A program made the position numbers and the translations under genes. Below the pieces are notes generated by a model. It made no database searches. It saw only the letters and a list, made by a program, of their open reading frames with translations, and was not told where the DNA came from. Below, piece after piece: positions 41,018-49,627 of a stretch of DNA of 64,000 nt. This stretch comes from Rubrivirga marina (GTDB lineage: Bacteria > Bacteroidota > Rhodothermia > Rhodothermales > Rubricoccaceae), in the NCBI RefSeq assembly GCF_002283365.1, contig NZ_MQWD01000001.1, forward strand, positions 1,497,154 to 1,561,153. Direction: 5' to 3'. Each line of letters opens with the position of its first letter. Position 1 is the first letter of the stretch.

Positions 41018-41557
41018 CTACTCGAACGGCACTCCCGCAGCGACCCACGCTGAAACCGCAGGCGCACCCGTCGCCTCGAACAGATAGACTGGCGCTGAGG
41101 CCGTGATGGGACCCTCTGCCGAAATAGTCCGCTCGAACACCATGATGGACGGGATGGCAATGGGGCGGTCATCGAGACCCTCCGGCCGCCAGAGGTGCGC
41201 GAGAGCCGCGCTGTTCTCCCAGTTCCGTCCGATGACCAGTTCATCGAACGCGCCTGACTCTTGGAGGAAGCTGAAGCCCTCAGCCACGTTCCAGTCGAGC
41301 GCGACGCCAACCGCCGCGAACGACCTCCCCTCCTCAGCTGCACGTTCTGCCAGCGCGACTTTCGCCTGTTCGAGTGCGGCCTTGAACTCCGGGTCATGGC
41401 ACGGCACGCAATCGGTCATCCCGAAGTAAACGAGAACGACCTCAGACCCGCGACCGAGAGCGCCGTTGTGCTCCTCGTAAGCGGGGCGGTATTCCTGAGC
41501 GAGAGCCTGCACGCTGACGACAAGGGCGAGCGCAGCGGAGAGGGCGAGGGTGCGCAT
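41018..41557 (-). CDS. Exported thioredoxin-fold protein with CVPC motif
   Basis: The protein has 179 residues from the ATG at 41557; it has a signal peptide (MRTLALSAALALVVSVQALAQ). The redox motif is C50-x-x-C53 (YFGMTDCVPCHD), with a helical insertion between it and IAIPSIMVFERT. The cis-Pro is there (AIPSIMVF). It probably handles disulfides outside the cytoplasm. It lies next to the sulfatase remnant and may once have served it, because some sulfatases need a maturation enzyme, but this is speculative. Local sequence appears less GC-rich than average. Confidence 0.75.
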   Translation of the reverse strand: MRTLALSAALALVVSVQALAQEYRPAYEEHNGALGRGSEVVLVYFGMTDCVPCHDPEFKAALEQAKVALAERAAEEGRSFAAVGVALDWNVAEGFSFLQESGAFDELVIGRNWENSAALAHLWRPEGLDDRPIAIPSIMVFERTISAEGPITASAPVYLFEATGAPAVSAWVAAGVPFE

Positions 41558-41641
41558 GAGGGGAAGGGGTCGCGAGCGGTGGCCTAACGAGAAACGGTTC
41601 AACCGCGCCAGGCGACACGACACGAGCAACTGTGTCAGGCG

Positions 41642-42388
41642 TCAAGCTACAGCGGCGTAGCTCGCTCCCCCCCCTGGTCGGAGCGGCCCGCGGACGGCGT
41701 GCGCGCCGACCGTCCACAGGATCTTGGCCCCGGCCCGGACGGTCCCGGAGACGGTCCCCGTGATCTTCGAGCGCCCGACGCGGCGGCGGTACGCGACTGG
41801 CACCTCGGTGCACCGGAGCCCGGCGCGGACGGCGCGGACCTGCATCTCGACCGTCCACCCGAACGTCTCGTCGCGCATCCCGAGCGCCTCCAACTCCCGC
41901 CAGCGGACGGCGCGGAACGGGCCGAGGTCGGTGAACCGCGCGCCCCACCGAAGCCGGACGAGCGCGCACGCGAGCGCGTTGCCCCACCGGGCCTGCGGCA
42001 GGAGCGCGCCCCGCTCGACGCGCCCGGCGCGCTGGCCGAGCACGCGGCTCCCGATCACGAGGTCGGCCTCGTCGCGCGCGATCGGCGCCAGGATCGACGC
42101 GAGGTCGGCCGGGTCGTCGGAGAGGTCGGCGTCGACGAAGGCGACGACGTCGGGCGGGTCGGGGGCGAGGTGGGCGAGGCCGGCGAGGCAGGCGCGGCCG
42201 TAGCCCGCGCGCGGCTCCGACACGACGGTCGCCCCTGCGGCCCGCGCCGCCTCGGCGGTCCCGTCGGACGAGCAATTGTCGACCACGACGACCTCGGCGA
42301 CGCCACACGCCTCGCGCGGCAGGCCGCGCACGACGGCCCCGACCGAGGCCTCTTCGTCCCGGGCCGGGATCACGACGGCGACCCGCAT
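41642..42388 (-). CDS. Family 2 glycosyltransferase (dolichyl-phosphate mannosyltransferase-like)
   Basis: The protein has 248 residues. The GT-A fold shows VVIPARDEEASVGAVV, VVVDNCSSDGTAEAA and the metal-binding DXD-like FVDADLSDDPAD. A GPFRAVRWRELEALGM stretch and RRRVGRSKITGT follow. These enzymes move a sugar from a nucleotide donor to a lipid carrier or protein. It overlaps the preceding gene by one base (TGATG), so it is the third gene of the TonB receptor operon. It lacks membrane segments and is probably peripheral. Confidence 0.85.
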   Translation of the reverse strand: MRVAVVIPARDEEASVGAVVRGLPREACGVAEVVVVDNCSSDGTAEAARAAGATVVSEPRAGYGRACLAGLAHLAPDPPDVVAFVDADLSDDPADLASILAPIARDEADLVIGSRVLGQRAGRVERGALLPQARWGNALACALVRLRWGARFTDLGPFRAVRWRELEALGMRDETFGWTVEMQVRAVRAGLRCTEVPVAYRRRVGRSKITGTVSGTVRAGAKILWTVGAHAVRGPLRPGGGASYAAVA

Positions 42389-43185
42389 CAGCGGCCGTCG
42401 ATGAAACCGACCCGCGTGATCGACTCGGGCGCGAACGGGATCGGGATCGAGATCGGGACGGCCCACGCCACGCCGCCCGCGCCGTTCGTGACCGGCACGG
42501 GCGCGGCGCTCGCCATCACGCCCTCGAGGCGCGCGTCGGTCAGCACGGCGTCGCCGTCCTCCGTCCCGTAGAGGATCGACCCGGCCCGGATCTCGGCCGT
42601 GGCCAGGAACGCCGTGAACACCGCGCCGCCGTCCGTCGCCTGGAGCACGGCGGTCGCCGTGAACGACGGGCCGTCGGGGTCGGCCGGGCGGCGGACGCGG
42701 TAGCGCACGACGGGCTCCAGCAGCCGCGCGCCCCCGAGGCCGGCCACATCGACCTGGACGGCCGTCGAGACCGTGTCCTGCGGGCGCGCCGCGACGGTCG
42801 GGGTCGGGAAGGCGATCGTGACCGACGACCGCGCGCCGTCGGTCGTGCGGACGGCCTCGATCCGGTGCGTCTCGCCGGGCGCGACGGTGAGGCCCGCGAG
42901 GAACAGGTGGGCGGGGTCGCCGCTGGAGAGCGTCACGAGCGAGTCGCGCCACGTCGTCGTGCGGCCCGAGGTGATCTCGGTCGACGTGATCTCGGCCGGG
43001 AGCCGGTCGGGCGTCTCGAAGACCGACGACGCGAGGTCCTGCACGCGGAGCCGCTGCGTCGCCGCCCGTCCGTCGAGCGTGCCGAAGATCGCGAAGGCCT
43101 CGGCGTCCTCGACGCGGGGCTCGAACGTCGAGTCGCAGGCCGGGACGAGGACCGCGAGCGCCAGCAGGACCGTGAGGCGCCTCAT
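42388..43185 (-). CDS. DUF4249-like lipoprotein, probable receptor partner
   Basis: The protein has 265 residues with a lipobox (LVPAC, Cys17). The mature part has many short beta strands (QRLRVQDLASSVFETPD, THRIEAVRTTDGARSSVTIAFP) and ends at the outer-membrane partner style (APESITRVGFIDGR). The length, lipid anchor and position after a TonB receptor fit the DUF4249 family. That family occurs with TonB-dependent receptors in Bacteroidota, but similarity is judged by eye only. It overlaps the receptor gene by four bases and probably forms a complex with it. Confidence 0.6.
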   Translation of the reverse strand: MRRLTVLLALAVLVPACDSTFEPRVEDAEAFAIFGTLDGRAATQRLRVQDLASSVFETPDRLPAEITSTEITSGRTTTWRDSLVTLSSGDPAHLFLAGLTVAPGETHRIEAVRTTDGARSSVTIAFPTPTVAARPQDTVSTAVQVDVAGLGGARLLEPVVRYRVRRPADPDGPSFTATAVLQATDGGAVFTAFLATAEIRAGSILYGTEDGDAVLTDARLEGVMASAAPVPVTNGAGGVAWAVPISIPIPFAPESITRVGFIDGR

Positions 43186-45353
43186 TCGACGTCGATGCGG
43201 AGGCCGAGCGTGGGGAAGAGCGGGAGCTGGTCCACGCGCTCGGCGCGGAGCGCGTCGTAGTAGAACACGTTGGCGCGGCTCGTCACGTTGAGCACGGCCG
43301 CCTGCACGACGGCGCGCGCGCCGGGGATCCGCGCGGCCCACTCCACGGCGAGGTCGAGGCGGGCGTAGGGCGGCGTCCGCGCGCCGTAGGGGTCGTCGTC
43401 GAACCGCGTCGTCGGCGGACCGACGGCCGTCTCCAGCGGGAGCCCGCGCTCGACGGCCTCACCCAGGTCGAGGTACGCCCCGACGACGCGCGTGTACGGC
43501 CGGCCGGACGTGAGCTGGACGGCCGCCGCGACGGCCCACGGGCCCCACTCCGCCCGGCCGTCGACCGTCAGCCGGTGCGGGCGGTGGAACGGCGGCTGGT
43601 ACGACCGCCCGGCGTCGCGGTACGTCAGCGACTGGGCGCCGTAGCGGGCGTCGATCCGGAGGCCCGGGCGCCGGTACCCGGCCACGACCTCGACGCCGAG
43701 CGCGTCGCCGTTGGTCGAGAGGAGCCGGTCGTCGAGGAGGATCGTCTGCCCGGTGAGCCGCTTGGTGTAGCCCTCGACGCCGGCCCGGACGCCCCGGCCC
43801 AGCGCGCCCTCCCACCCGAGGAGCCCGTGCACGGCCGTCGGCACCGGCAGCGACGTCGGGACCGTCGTCCACGCCGTGAACACGTCGCCCACGTCGCCCT
43901 GGTTCGTCAGCCCGACGATCTCCTGCCGGTAGACGCCGGCGGCCCCCCGGAAGACCTGCCGGCCGAGGGCCCACGACGCCAGCACGCGCGGCTCGAACGA
44001 GCTCGGCTGGGCCTGCGCCGGGAACGTCTGAAACCGGACGCCCGGCTCGACCTTGAGCCCGTGCCCGAGGTCCACGTCGGCGTCGACGAAGAACGAGCCC
44101 TCGCTCGTGTTCTGCCGCGTCACGACGTCCGGCCGGAAGGCGTACTCGAAGAGGTACGACGAGGCCTGGATCCCGGTCCGGATGGTGTGCGGGCCGACGT
44201 AGTAGACGTAGCCGAACCGCCCGCCGAACGTCTCCACCTCGGCGGTCCGGCGGGGCGCCCCGACCGGCTCGAACGCCGTCTCGAACCGCGACCAGTAGGC
44301 GCTCACGTCGATGGCCGCCGCGAAGGCCGACGAGATCGAGAAGAACTGGCCGCCCGCGGCCTCCGAGCGCGTCGTGATGCGGCTGCCGTCGAGGCCGAGG
44401 TCGCCCTCGTCGGTCGAGAGGAGGGCGGTGGCCTGGAGTGTCGAGGTCGCGTCGAGCCGGGCGTGGAGCTTGCCGAAGGCGTCGGAGAACCGGTACGGCA
44501 GCGCGATCCCGAGCGCCTCGCTCGTCTCATCGACCACCGACTGCCGCGCCGACGCCAGCAGCGACACGTCGCCGGGCACGACGGGCACCTCGAGCTCGGC
44601 GCCGACGAGGACGGGCGAGGCCGTGACCGCGCCCCCCACGCGCCGCTTGTGGCCCGTCCGCCCCGCCACGTCCACCACGGACGCGATCCGCCCGCCGAAC
44701 CGGGCCGGCCAGCCGCCGGCGTACACGTCGGCCGAGCGGACAACGCCGGCCGGCAGCGCGCTGTACCCGCCCAGCAGGTGGAACGGTTGGAACACCGGGA
44801 TGCCGTCGACGAGGACGAGGTTCTGCGTCGGCGTCCCGCCGCGGACGGAGAGCTGGCCGCCGCGGTCGCCGATCGTCGTGATGCCGGGCTGGACGAGGAG
44901 GCCGGCCGCGAGGTCGCCGCCGGGGTCGGCGGTGGGGAGCGCGGCCAGGTCGGCCGGGCGGAGCCGCGCGAGGCCGGGCTCACGGATCATCACCGTTTCG
45001 GCCGCCTCGACCTCGACGGCGTCGAGCGTGGCCGTCGCCGGCACGAGGTCGATGGGGAGGTCGCGCCGTTCGCCGGACGCCAGCGCGAGGGTGTCCGACG
45101 ACGGCCGGTAGCCGATCGCCGTCACGCGGAGGAGGTAGCGGCCGGGCGCGAGCCCGCGGAACGCGAACTGCCCCTCGGTCCCCGCGGCCCGCCCTTGGAC
45201 GGCCCCCGTCGTGTCGACGAGGGCGACGGTCGCGCCGGCCACGGGCGCCGCCGTCTCGGCGTCGGCGACGACACCGAACAGGTCGGCCTGGGCCTGGGCG
45301 GCGGGCCCGGCACACAGCGCGAGGAGGGTGAGGAGGAGGGCGGTCCGGGTCAC
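43182..45353 (-). CDS. TonB-dependent receptor with carboxypeptidase-like N-terminal domain
   Basis: The protein has 723 residues from a GTG at 45353, which places the signal peptide (TALLLTLLALCAGPAAQAQ) at the N-terminus. Residues about 22-105 form a carboxypeptidase-regulatory-like beta domain (GVVADAETAAPVAGATVALVD, GYRPSSDTL). Residues about 120-235 form the plug (TPTQNLVLVDGIPVFQ, ADVYAGGWPARFGGR). The rest is a 22-strand barrel, ending LPLFPTLGLRIDVE. It imports an unknown substrate using TonB energy. It begins a three-gene operon with a lipoprotein and a glycosyltransferase. Confidence 0.9.
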   Translation of the reverse strand: MTRTALLLTLLALCAGPAAQAQADLFGVVADAETAAPVAGATVALVDTTGAVQGRAAGTEGQFAFRGLAPGRYLLRVTAIGYRPSSDTLALASGERRDLPIDLVPATATLDAVEVEAAETVMIREPGLARLRPADLAALPTADPGGDLAAGLLVQPGITTIGDRGGQLSVRGGTPTQNLVLVDGIPVFQPFHLLGGYSALPAGVVRSADVYAGGWPARFGGRIASVVDVAGRTGHKRRVGGAVTASPVLVGAELEVPVVPGDVSLLASARQSVVDETSEALGIALPYRFSDAFGKLHARLDATSTLQATALLSTDEGDLGLDGSRITTRSEAAGGQFFSISSAFAAAIDVSAYWSRFETAFEPVGAPRRTAEVETFGGRFGYVYYVGPHTIRTGIQASSYLFEYAFRPDVVTRQNTSEGSFFVDADVDLGHGLKVEPGVRFQTFPAQAQPSSFEPRVLASWALGRQVFRGAAGVYRQEIVGLTNQGDVGDVFTAWTTVPTSLPVPTAVHGLLGWEGALGRGVRAGVEGYTKRLTGQTILLDDRLLSTNGDALGVEVVAGYRRPGLRIDARYGAQSLTYRDAGRSYQPPFHRPHRLTVDGRAEWGPWAVAAAVQLTSGRPYTRVVGAYLDLGEAVERGLPLETAVGPPTTRFDDDPYGARTPPYARLDLAVEWAARIPGARAVVQAAVLNVTSRANVFYYDALRAERVDQLPLFPTLGLRIDVE

Positions 45354-45708
45354 GTGCGAAAGGTACCGGGCGGGCTCTCGTATCGGGAGTCTCATCGGCA
45401 CGCCCAGGCCCCGCCCGACGCGGGTACCGGGGGCGTCCGACGCTGCCCGCATCCCCTCTCCGACACGCTCTCCAATTCTCCGGTGTCGTGACCGACCCCA
45501 GTTCATGGAAGAGCCCCCCATATCTCCCTGAAGCCCATCGGCGCCCGGCAAGACGGAGTCTCCGCACGACGCGTCGGGGAGGCCGCGGCGGACCCCGCCG
45601 GCCTCGGCCCCGAGGCGGAGGGAGCTGGCCATGGCGGGCGGTGCGTGACTTTCTCCGGCGCCCGCGCCCGGATCACCGGACCTTCCACGGCGAGCCCCCC
45701 CCCGACTC
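45354..45708. other. Intergenic region between the receptor operon and the decarboxylase
   Basis: About 355 bases separate two divergent start codons. The region holds a palindrome copy at about 45596-45621 and no credible gene. Promoters for both sides must lie here, but no TAnnTT box stands out. Confidence 0.55.
45596..45621. repeat. Dispersed palindrome, imperfect copy
   Basis: CCGCCGGCCTCGG-CC-CCGAGGCGGA; the left arm carries an extra GC. Confidence 0.6.
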
Positions 45709-46845
45709 GTGCCCTCGACGCCCTGGTGGCGCGCCCGCCGCGACGCCCTCCTCGCCCTCGCCGACGACCGCTCACCGCGCTACGTCTACGACCTCGGGAC
45801 GGTCCGCCAGCGGGCCCGCGACCTCCGCGCGGCCGTCCCCGTCGACCGCGTCCTCTACGCCGTCAAGGCCAACGACTACCCCGAGGTCCTCTGCGCGCTC
45901 GTCGACGAGGGGCTCGACCTCGAGTGCGTCTCGGTGTTCGAGATCGAGCACGTGCTCGAGGCCGTCCCGGGCTTCCCGCCCGCGCGGATCCTCTACACGC
46001 CCAACTTCGCCGGTCGCGCCGAGGTCGCCCGTGCCCTCGCGCTCGGCGTCCACGCGACCGTCGACAACGCGACGACGCTCGACGCCTGGGCTGAGGTCTG
46101 GGGCGGACGCGCCGTCACGGTCCGCGTCGACCCCGGGGTGGGGAAGGGGCACCACGACCACGTCAAGACCGCCGGCGACGCCTCCAAGTTCGGCGTCTCG
46201 CCGTCCGACCTCCCCGCCCTCGCCGAGGCTGCCAGCCGGCACGGCGTCCGCGTCGTCGGGCTCCACGCCCACACCGGCAGCGGGTACGACGACCTCGGCG
46301 TGTGGGCCGAGAACGCCCGCCTCCTCGGCCGGCTGGCCCGCGAGCACTTCCCCGAGGTCCGCCACCTCAACGTCGGCGGCGGGATCCCCGTCCCGACCGG
46401 GGGCGCGCCGCCGTACGACCTCACGGCGGCCGGCGCCGCGCTCGACGAGGCCCGCGCGGCCTTCCCCGACCTCGCCGTGTGGATCGAGCCCGGCCGGTTC
46501 CTCGTGGCCGAGGCGGGTGTGCTCCTGGCCCGCGTGACGCAGGTCAAGCAGAAGGGGGCCGTCCGCTACGTCGGCCTCGACACCGGGATGAACTCGCTGC
46601 TCCGGCCGGCGCTCTACGGCGCCCACCACGACGTCGTCAACCTCTCCCGCCTCGACGCCCCGGAGGCGGGCCCGGCCGAGATCGTCGGGCCCATCTGCGA
46701 GAGCAGCGACGTCCTCGCGCGGGCCCGGCCGTTCCCGGAGACGCACGAGGGCGATGTGGTCCTCATCGACACCGCCGGGGCCTACGGGTTCGTCATGGCC
46801 TCGCACTACAACCGGCGCCCGCCGGCCGAGGAGGTCGCGCTGTAA
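45709..46845 (+). CDS. Diaminopimelate/ornithine decarboxylase family protein (LysA-like)
   Basis: The protein has 378 residues from the GTG at 45709. Fold III PLP-decarboxylase landmarks are YAVKAND (PLP-binding Lys53), SVFEIEHVLE, HAHTGSG, LNVGGGIP, IEPGRFLVAEAG and the CESSD motif that takes part in catalysis. The family includes diaminopimelate and ornithine/arginine decarboxylases. Length and ILYTPNF-type core favour LysA, the last step of lysine synthesis, but LysA is usually about 410-420 residues. The exact substrate is therefore not certain. Confidence 0.82.
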   Translation: MPSTPWWRARRDALLALADDRSPRYVYDLGTVRQRARDLRAAVPVDRVLYAVKANDYPEVLCALVDEGLDLECVSVFEIEHVLEAVPGFPPARILYTPNFAGRAEVARALALGVHATVDNATTLDAWAEVWGGRAVTVRVDPGVGKGHHDHVKTAGDASKFGVSPSDLPALAEAASRHGVRVVGLHAHTGSGYDDLGVWAENARLLGRLAREHFPEVRHLNVGGGIPVPTGGAPPYDLTAAGAALDEARAAFPDLAVWIEPGRFLVAEAGVLLARVTQVKQKGAVRYVGLDTGMNSLLRPALYGAHHDVVNLSRLDAPEAGPAEIVGPICESSDVLARARPFPETHEGDVVLIDTAGAYGFVMASHYNRRPPAEEVAL

Positions 46846-46849
46846 GTCC

Positions 46850-46873
46850 GCCCGCCTCGGCGCCGAGGCGGGC
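46850..46873. repeat. Dispersed palindrome, perfect copy (24 bp)
   Basis: Two exactly complementary 12-base arms starting five bases after the decarboxylase stop codon. Confidence 0.85.
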
Positions 46874-46930
46874 CGGGGTCGGGACGAGGTCCCGAGCCTC
46901 GCGCACGGACGCCGCCGCTGGACCGTTGGC

Positions 46931-46938
46931 TAGCTTCT
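46931..46938 (+). promoter_or_regulatory. Promoter-like TAGCTTCT box before the M13 peptidase
   Basis: TAGCTTCT lies about 24 bases before the ATG at 46963. Confidence 0.42.
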
Positions 46939-46962
46939 GACCGTCACTCACATACCCGCTAC

Positions 46963-48990
46963 ATGCGACGACTGCTTCTTTTGGCCCTCACGCTCGTGGC
47001 CGCGCCCGCCTTCGCGCAGGGCGTCTCCGGCATCGACCTGGAGGCCATGGACCCCGACGTCCGTCCCCAAGACGACCTCTTTCGCTACGTCAACGGGACA
47101 TGGCTCGAGACCGTCGAGATCCCGGCCGACCGGCCGCGCTACGGGTCCTTCGACATGCTGCGCGAGCGGTCCGAGGAGGACGTCCGCGCCATCATCGAGG
47201 ACGCCGCCTCCGGGGCCGTCGTCGACCCCGACGCCCGGAAGATCGGCGACTACTACACGGCCTACATGGACTCGGCCCGCGTCGAGTCGCTCGGCATCGC
47301 CCCGCTCCAGCCCGACTTCGACCGGATCGACGCCATCGCCTCCGTCGAGGACCTCGTCCGGTACTTCGGCCAGAACTCGGCCTCGTACGGCCCGGCGCCC
47401 CTCGCCGGCTTCGTGACCGTCGACGCCAAGGACTCCGACCGCCACGTCTACACGCTGTGGCAGTCCGGGACGAACCTCCCCGACCGGAGCTACTACCTCG
47501 AGGACCGCTTCGCCGAGGCCCGCGAGGCCTACCTCGGCTACATCGAGACGATGTACGACCTCGCCGGCTGGGACGGCGGCGCCGAGGCGGCGCAGACGAT
47601 CCTCGACCTCGAGACCCGGCTCGCCCGGAGCCAGTGGACGCGGATCCAGAACCGCGACCCCGAGGCCCGCTACAACCCGATGGCCGTCGCCGACGTCGTC
47701 GCGGCCTACCCGAACCTCCACGTCGACGTGATGGCCGAGACGATCGGCCTGCCCGCGTCGCTCGACTCGGTCGTCGTCGGGCAGCCGCCGTTCCTCGCGG
47801 GGCTCGACAGCACGATGGTCGAGGTCCCGCTCGAGGACTGGAAGACGTACGCCCGCTTCCGCACGCTCGACGAGGCCGCCGGCCAGCTCCCGGCCGCGTT
47901 CGTCGAGGCCAGCTTCGACTTCAACGGCCGCGTGCTCAACGGCCAGGACGAGGACCGGCCGCGCTGGAAGAAGGCCGTCGGCGCCACGTCGGGCGCGCTC
48001 GGCGAGGCCATCGGCCGGATCTACGTCGACCGGCACTACCCGCAGGCCGCGGCCGACCGGATGGACGAGCTCATCGAGAACCTCCGCGAGGCGTTCCGCC
48101 AGTCCATCGGCGACAACCCGTGGATGAGCGACGCGACCAAGGCCGAGGCGCTCCGCAAGCTCGAGGCCTACGTCTACAAGATCGGCCACCCCGAGGAGTG
48201 GGAGGACTACTCCGCGCTCCAGGTCTCGGCCACGGACCTCATCGGCAACGGCCGCGCGCTCCGCGCGTGGGGCCTCGCCGACAACCTCTCGAAGCTGGGC
48301 GAGGCGCCGGACCGGACCGAGTGGGGCATGACGCCGCAGACGGTCAACGCGTACTACAACCCGGCCTTCAACGAGATCGTCTTCCCGGCCGCCATCCTCC
48401 AGCCGCCGTTCTTCAACGTCGAGGCCGACGACGCCGTCAACTACGGCGGCATCGGCGCGGTCATCGGCCACGAGTACTCGCACGGGTTCGACGACTCGGG
48501 GAGCCAGTACGACGCCGTCGGCAACCTCCGCAACTGGTGGACCGAGACCGACCGGGCCGAGTTCGAGGCCCGCGCCGACCGGCTCGTGGCCCAGTACGAC
48601 GCCTACGCGCCGTTCGAGGACGCCAACGTCCAGGGCCGCCTCACGCTCGGCGAGAACATCGGCGACCTCTCGGGCCTCACGATGGCCTACCGCGCCTACC
48701 GCCTCTCGCTCGACGCGGACGGCGACGGCGTGGTCTCGGAGAGCGAGGAGGCCCCGGTCATCGACGGGTTCACCGGCGACCAGCGGTTCTTCATGGGCTG
48801 GGCCCAGGTCTGGCGGATCGTCCACCGCGACGCCTACCTCCGCCAGCTCCTCCAAGTCGACAGCCACTCGCCGGGCGAGTACCGCGCCAACGGCCCGCTC
48901 TCGCACATCCCGGGCTTCTACGAGGCCTTCGACGTGCAGCCGGGCGATGACCTCTACCTGCCCGAGGAGGACCGGATCAAGCTCTGGTAG
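46963..48990 (+). CDS. M13 (neprilysin/PepO) metallopeptidase with EF-hand-like insertion
   Basis: The protein has 675 residues with a signal peptide (ending APAFAQ). The zinc site is HEYSH (residues 503-507, in GAVIGHEYSHGFDDSG) with the third ligand in the ENIGDLSGL motif. Other M13 landmarks are VNAYYNPAFNEIVFPAAILQPPFF and GWAQVWRIVHRDAYLRQLL. Unlike most M13 enzymes, a 12-residue DxDxDGxxxxxE calcium loop (D584 to E595) is inserted after the LSLDADG segment. The C-terminal NPxxLW equivalent is present (IKLW). It should cut short peptides outside the cytoplasm. Confidence 0.92.
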   Translation: MRRLLLLALTLVAAPAFAQGVSGIDLEAMDPDVRPQDDLFRYVNGTWLETVEIPADRPRYGSFDMLRERSEEDVRAIIEDAASGAVVDPDARKIGDYYTAYMDSARVESLGIAPLQPDFDRIDAIASVEDLVRYFGQNSASYGPAPLAGFVTVDAKDSDRHVYTLWQSGTNLPDRSYYLEDRFAEAREAYLGYIETMYDLAGWDGGAEAAQTILDLETRLARSQWTRIQNRDPEARYNPMAVADVVAAYPNLHVDVMAETIGLPASLDSVVVGQPPFLAGLDSTMVEVPLEDWKTYARFRTLDEAAGQLPAAFVEASFDFNGRVLNGQDEDRPRWKKAVGATSGALGEAIGRIYVDRHYPQAAADRMDELIENLREAFRQSIGDNPWMSDATKAEALRKLEAYVYKIGHPEEWEDYSALQVSATDLIGNGRALRAWGLADNLSKLGEAPDRTEWGMTPQTVNAYYNPAFNEIVFPAAILQPPFFNVEADDAVNYGGIGAVIGHEYSHGFDDSGSQYDAVGNLRNWWTETDRAEFEARADRLVAQYDAYAPFEDANVQGRLTLGENIGDLSGLTMAYRAYRLSLDADGDGVVSESEEAPVIDGFTGDQRFFMGWAQVWRIVHRDAYLRQLLQVDSHSPGEYRANGPLSHIPGFYEAFDVQPGDDLYLPEEDRIKLW

Positions 48991-49023
48991 ACCGGCCGCC
49001 GGCCGTCTCCGCAGCCGTACCGA

Positions 49024-49064
49024 GGCGGGCGCTCTCCCAGCGAGGGCGCCCGCCGTTTTCGTTT
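49024..49064 (+). terminator. Terminator after the M13 peptidase
   Basis: GGCGGGCGC (49024-49032) pairs with GCGCCCGCC (49046-49054), followed by GTTTTCGTTT. Confidence 0.78.
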
Positions 49065-49072
49065 GGCTCCCT

Positions 49073-49095
49073 CCGCCTCGGTGCCGCGGTGGGGA
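49073..49095. repeat. Dispersed palindrome, imperfect copy
   Basis: CCGCCTCGGTGCCGCGGTGGGG between the terminator and the cupin gene, same diverged right arm as the copy at 26513. Confidence 0.6.
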
Positions 49096-49126
49096 CCCTC
49101 GTGACGGGCGCGGGCGTGAGCGGCCC

Positions 49127-49627
49127 ATGACCGAACCCGAGACCCTGACGTTCGGCGCCGGCCCAGACGTGCCGAACCACAACTGGCCGCTGATGCTCTA
49201 CCGCGGTGTGCTCTCCGGCGGGGCCGGCGAGGCCATCCGCCAGCTGGAGTCGAACGGCTGGGGCGGGGCGTGGACGAACGGCGTCTACCCCTTCACGCAC
49301 TACCACAGCAACGCGCACGAGGTGCTGGCCGTCGTCGCCGGCACGGCGCGGCTCCGGTTCGGTGGAGAGCAGGGAGAGGAGGTGCGCGTCGAGGCGGGCG
49401 ACGTCGCTGTGCTCCCGGCCGGCACGGGCCACCAGCGCGTCGACGCCAGCGCCGACTTCTCGGTCGTCGGGGCGTATCCCACGGGGCAGCACGACTGGGA
49501 CCTCCACCGGCCCGATCAGGAGGACGCGCCGGTCTCGCGCGACCGTGTCCGCGAGGTGCCACGGCCCGCCGCCGATCCGGTCTACGGGCCCGACGGCCCG
49601 CTCCTCGCCCTCTGGCCCGCCGCGTGA
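49127..49627 (+). CDS. Cupin-domain protein (YjlB-like)
   Basis: The protein has 166 residues. The cupin barrel shows motif 1 (THYHSNAHEVLAVVAGTARLRFGG) with metal-binding His residues and motif 2 (VRVEAGDVAVLPAGTGHQRV). A second half reads YPTGQHDWDLH. Related YjlB-like cupins are small and of unknown activity. Its stop overlaps the FAD dehydrogenase start by one base (TGATG), so the two are coupled. Confidence 0.85.
   Translation: MTEPETLTFGAGPDVPNHNWPLMLYRGVLSGGAGEAIRQLESNGWGGAWTNGVYPFTHYHSNAHEVLAVVAGTARLRFGGEQGEEVRVEAGDVAVLPAGTGHQRVDASADFSVVGAYPTGQHDWDLHRPDQEDAPVSRDRVREVPRPAADPVYGPDGPLLALWPAA

Noticed and set aside
41644-41651. AAGCTA as another promoter box
   Set aside because: It falls inside the end of the glycosyltransferase gene and is almost 90 bases before the next start, so it is not convincing.
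46948-49182. A 744-codon minus-strand frame over the M13 peptidase
   Set aside because: It is antisense to an unambiguous M13 peptidase with HEYSH and ENIGD motifs; its own sequence has no recognisable domain.
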